Position numbers and translations under genes: made by a program
Shown: piece after piece, positions 61,717 to 64,000 of the stretch
How positions within the stretch are numbered: position 1 is the stretch's first letter
How the letters are laid out: each line of letters begins with the position of its first letter
Source: Spirochaetae bacterium HGW-Spirochaetae-3
Lineage (GTDB): Bacteria; Spirochaetota; Spirochaetia; Treponematales; UBA12059
Assembly: GCA_002839315.1 (NCBI GenBank)
Contig: PGXV01000013.1
Location: 1-64,000 of the forward strand
Length of the DNA stretch: 64,000 nucleotides
Direction of reading: 5' to 3'
Notes under the pieces: generated by a model
Databases searched by the model: none
What the model was told of the DNA's origin: nothing
What the model saw: the letters and a program-made list of their open reading frames with translations, nothing else

Positions 61717-61747
61717 TTGCGCACGACGCCGAAAGGCTGGATAGTAC
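61717..61747 (+). promoter_or_regulatory. weak promoter before the DUF4230-like gene
   Basis: TTGCGC, 19 bases, TAGTAC, ending four bases before the ATG at 61752. The match is poor. Confidence 0.3.
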
Positions 61748-61751
61748 GAGT

Positions 61752-62432
61752 ATGGAAGCCAAGATGAAAATTCGCCGCTCTCGTCGCGCGTGGCTCGTCG
61801 CGGGGCTGCTCGCCGCGGCGTCGCTCGTGGCCGCCGGGATCTACATCGGCGTCATGGCGACGGTAGGGCCGACGCCGATCGCCGTCGAGACGTCGTTCCG
61901 CTCGTACGTCGAGGGCATGGCCGTATCGGGGAAGATCGTGCTCGTCGAGGCGCGTGAACGGGTCGTGATCAGGCAGACTACGCCCGGACTCCTCTTCGGC
62001 GACACCTCGATAGGAAGGCTGCTCGGTATCCGTTCCGACGCTACGATCGAAGCCTCCGCATGGGCGGATATCGCCTTCGTCATCGATCTCTACGCCACCG
62101 AGAGCTGGTCCGCGCGATACGACCCGACGAACGGCGGCTCGTTATCGGTGGCGGCGCCGCCGATAGGCATGCTTACGCCGGCGATACACACCGAGACGAT
62201 AGAGATAGCCGCAACGGCGCGGTCCATATTCCTCGACGAACGCCGGCTCGAGGACTCGGCGCTCCGCGACCTGACGGCCCGCTTCGTCGAGGCCGCCTCG
62301 GCGATGATCGACGACCCGGAGCTACGGGCCAAGGCGCGGGCCTCCGTCGAGGCCGTCGCCCGGAGCTTCGCTACCGCCGCGGGATTCCCCGTGGCTAGCG
62401 TCGACGTGTCCTTCGCCCCGGCCGAAGACTGA
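61752..62432 (+). CDS. membrane-anchored DUF4230-like protein
   Basis: This 226-residue protein has an N-terminal membrane helix (about 15-35) and an extracytoplasmic domain with VEARERVVIRQTT, ASAWADIAFVIDL, and a C-terminal helix with ARASVEAVARSFATAAG. The pattern resembles DUF4230 proteins of unknown role. Start at 61752 or 61764 cannot be settled. It precedes the NTPase gene by six bases. Confidence 0.65.
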   Translation: MEAKMKIRRSRRAWLVAGLLAAASLVAAGIYIGVMATVGPTPIAVETSFRSYVEGMAVSGKIVLVEARERVVIRQTTPGLLFGDTSIGRLLGIRSDATIEASAWADIAFVIDLYATESWSARYDPTNGGSLSVAAPPIGMLTPAIHTETIEIAATARSIFLDERRLEDSALRDLTARFVEAASAMIDDPELRAKARASVEAVARSFATAAGFPVASVDVSFAPAED

Positions 62433-62438
62433 CGGCCG

Positions 62439-63143
62439 ATGATACTCGTGCTCTCGGGCGTCAGCGGCTCGGGGAAGACCAGCGCCTGCCTCATTGCGGA
62501 ACGCATGGCCGTAGTCGCGGGGATCGCGGTCGGAGGCGTGCTCTGCCGAGCCGTATTCGAGGGCGGGAGGAAGGTCGGGATAGACGTCAGGAACCTTGCG
62601 GGAGGGCTCGACGGCCCCGCCGCGCCGTTCGCGAGGGCGCGGCTCGGCGCCCCGTCGGCCCCGCCGCCGACGGGGAAGCCCGCACCGGCGTTCGACGACG
62701 CGGATCCGCTCGTCCTCCGCTACGGCATGTGGGAATTCTCGAGGGCGGCGATATCGGCGGCAGACGAGGCTACGGCGTCCTTCCTGGCGGCCGTTCGCGC
62801 TGCTGATGACGGTACACGGCGCGCGACGACTCGCTTTTTAGCCATCGTCGACGAGATCGGGCCGATGGAGCTAGACCGCGGCGCCGGCATGACGAGGACG
62901 CTCGCAGAACTGGACGCGGAGGCGGCGGCGCCTTCCGGCGCGCTCGGGTGCCTGGTCGTCGCCCGGCCCGACATCGCCGACAGGCTGGCCATTCGCTGGA
63001 GCGCGTCGAAGCGGCTGGCGATCGACGGTCTATCGTACCGCGAGGCGGCCGAGACCGCGATCGCCGCTTTCGAGTACCGGGATCCGTTACTGCGCGGAGG
63101 CTATCGTGATGGCGGAGACGGGCCTGCCGTCCTTGCCGTATAG
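62439..63143 (+). CDS. THEP1-type nucleoside-triphosphatase
   Basis: This 234-residue P-loop protein has Walker A GVSGSGKT (7-14), the family block RKVGIDVRNL and Walker B FLAIVDEIGPMEL, as in THEP1/NTPCR nucleotide phosphatases. These hydrolyse NTPs slowly; some act in metal or cofactor gene clusters. A proline-rich insert (about 70-90) is present. Its last 57 bases overlap the convergent gene on the other strand. Confidence 0.8.
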   Translation: MILVLSGVSGSGKTSACLIAERMAVVAGIAVGGVLCRAVFEGGRKVGIDVRNLAGGLDGPAAPFARARLGAPSAPPPTGKPAPAFDDADPLVLRYGMWEFSRAAISAADEATASFLAAVRAADDGTRRATTRFLAIVDEIGPMELDRGAGMTRTLAELDAEAAAPSGALGCLVVARPDIADRLAIRWSASKRLAIDGLSYREAAETAIAAFEYRDPLLRGGYRDGGDGPAVLAV

Positions 63144-63797
63144 GAGCCTGCGATTCAAGGGATCCGCGATTCGCTCGCCCCGGTATACGAAGACGTAATA
63201 ATATTCACCGGGAGGCAGGGACAGCCGTAGCTCGTAATGGCCGGGGGCCGTCTCTTCGAGCTCGTGGATGAAGGGATCCCAACCGTTGAACGTCCCCGCG
63301 ACGGTTATACGCTGTTCCGGCTCTCCCTCGAAGTAGAAAACCGCGCCGCCTTCGCCGGACGGATCCCAGACGCCGAGCACCGTCCTTGGCCGATCGGGCA
63401 ATAGCGCCAGCGACATGCTCGCGCCGGTAGCGACATCGCGCTCCGAGGAGGGATTGGACGGATCGGCGGCCCATAGACCGTCGAGCACGAGCCGATAGCG
63501 AACCATGGCCGCCTCCCCGTACGGTATCGGCACGGCGAGAACGAAGACGCCATAGCGGTTTATCTCGAACGAATGGACCTCTCGCCAGCCTTCGTACGAG
63601 AAAGCGGCGCCGACGAAACGATACGAACCGGTCGCGCTCAGGACCAGGTGCCCGTCGACGACGACGGGCGCGCGGGCTTCCTTGAGTCCGGACAGGTAGA
63701 GGTGCAGATTGACCGACGTTACGTCGAAGGCGAAGGCGCCGCGTACGGAGCCGACGCAGATGACGCAGGTCAAGGCGAGGACGGTCCGAATTCTCAT
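63087..63797 (-). CDS. secreted protein with two glycogen-binding (CBM48-like) modules
   Basis: This 236-residue protein has a signal peptide (cleavage near GAFAFD). The C-terminal half is a CBM48/AMPK-type module with ITVAGTFNGWDPFIHEL, PPGEYYYVFVYRGERIADPLN. The N-terminal half repeats the layout (SYEGWREVHSFEINRYGVFVL, YRLVLDGLWAADPSNP), so it looks like a tandem duplication. A secreted protein made only of such modules is odd, since they usually serve starch or glycogen enzymes. A TATAAT (63807-63812) ends nine bases before the ATG. It overlaps the NTPase gene end by 57 bases. Confidence 0.75.
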   Translation of the reverse strand: MRIRTVLALTCVICVGSVRGAFAFDVTSVNLHLYLSGLKEARAPVVVDGHLVLSATGSYRFVGAAFSYEGWREVHSFEINRYGVFVLAVPIPYGEAAMVRYRLVLDGLWAADPSNPSSERDVATGASMSLALLPDRPRTVLGVWDPSGEGGAVFYFEGEPEQRITVAGTFNGWDPFIHELEETAPGHYELRLSLPPGEYYYVFVYRGERIADPLNRRLLYGKDGRPVSAITIASAQ

Positions 63798-63943
63798 CGA
63801 TGCTCCATTATAAGGATACGTTCCGATTATCGGCGCGTTTCACCCCGGCCTTGACGCGATGCCGTATCGAGCGACAAGAAAGTCTTCTCCGCGATTTCGT
63901 CCTATACAACTTCGAATTTATTCCGTTAATATAAGCGACTGCC
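63798..63943. other. divergent intergenic region at the right edge
   Basis: TATAAT for the minus-strand gene (63807-63812) and TATAAG (63930-63935) eight bases before the plus-strand ATG at 63944 are visible. No clear -35 boxes are seen for either. Confidence 0.4.
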
Positions 63944-64000
63944 ATGCCAAGACTACAGGATATCGAGCAATTCAAGGCCTCTATAAAGAACCTCGGTAAA
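63944..64000 (+). CDS. start of an unknown gene cut by the window edge
   Basis: Nineteen codons are visible (MPRLQDIEQFKASIKNLGK). No ribosome-binding site precedes the ATG; TATAAG ends eight bases before it. The family cannot be named from this fragment. Confidence 0.5.
   Translation, partial: MPRLQDIEQFKASIKNLGK

Noticed and set aside
1-64000. CRISPR arrays, prophage, insertion sequences, toxin-antitoxin or classical defence genes
   Set aside because: I looked for regularly spaced repeats, transposase or integrase proteins and known defence domains and found none.

Overview
The window is a gene-dense, high-GC chromosomal segment from a diderm bacterium, and the best overall fit is a spirochaete (class Spirochaetia). 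The evidence is lipoproteins and outer-membrane barrels, a TonB system, an rpoN-hpf-hprK-ptsH block, a melibiose-type sugar symporter, a membrane-bound chemoreceptor and an Nqr-type redox pump. The phylum call is inference from gene content and order, since there is no rRNA here. I see no prophage, insertion sequence, CRISPR array, tRNA or rRNA. Most of the DNA is core metabolism, signalling and envelope functions. Coding sequence is rich in ATA (Ile) and AGG (Arg) codons despite the high GC.

Layout. 1-6.4 kb: short-chain fatty-acid catabolism (thiolase, CoA-transferase A/B, AtoE permease) with the AtoS/AtoC two-component system and a near-consensus sigma-54 promoter in front of atoE. 6.5-9.5 kb: an exported serine protease carrying a barrel-like C-terminus, with a lipoprotein and a secreted partner. 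9.6-17.7 kb: thioesterase, MsrB, YigZ, a chemoreceptor, a TPR/CsgG-like lipoprotein, Tag, TypA/BipA and a deoxynucleoside kinase. 17.7-22.1 kb: a LacI regulator with two identical operators, a ParB-like orphan target, a sugar symporter and an acyltransferase. 22.2-27 kb: Tpx, CopZ under a CsoR-type operator, and grpE-dnaK-dnaJ. 27.2-35.1 kb: rpoN, hpf, hprK, ptsH, ntrY, ntrX, lexA, holA. 35.3-41.3 kb: a GGDEF-EAL protein, a 1013-residue protein of unknown function and a diguanylate cyclase.

41.5-46.9 kb: an outer-membrane lipid cluster (patatin-barrel, two small barrels, a phospholipase D-like lipoprotein) behind an M29 aminopeptidase. 47-49.1 kb: a cobalamin riboswitch in front of exbB-exbD-tonB. 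49-55.3 kb: a MarR regulator with a membrane protein, an M20 peptidase, an NhaC transporter, and a TetR-amylase pair. 55.4-59.8 kb: nqrBCDEF without nqrA, plus a conserved small protein. 59.9-64 kb: a YihY protein fused to a cyclic-nucleotide-binding domain, a phosphodiesterase, a DUF4230-like protein, a THEP1-type NTPase, a glycogen-binding-module protein, and the start of a gene cut by the window edge.

Two themes run across the window. First, many genes without a Shine-Dalgarno sequence have a -10 hexamer ending only 5-9 bases before the start codon, which predicts frequent leaderless transcripts. Second, regulatory sites are unusually legible: a sigma-54 promoter next to its own activator, LacI, MarR, TetR and CsoR palindromes sitting on promoters, and a B12 riboswitch. 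There is a plausible link from RpoN to AtoC and the ato operon, while the NtrX-like regulator nearby has a changed sigma-54 contact loop.
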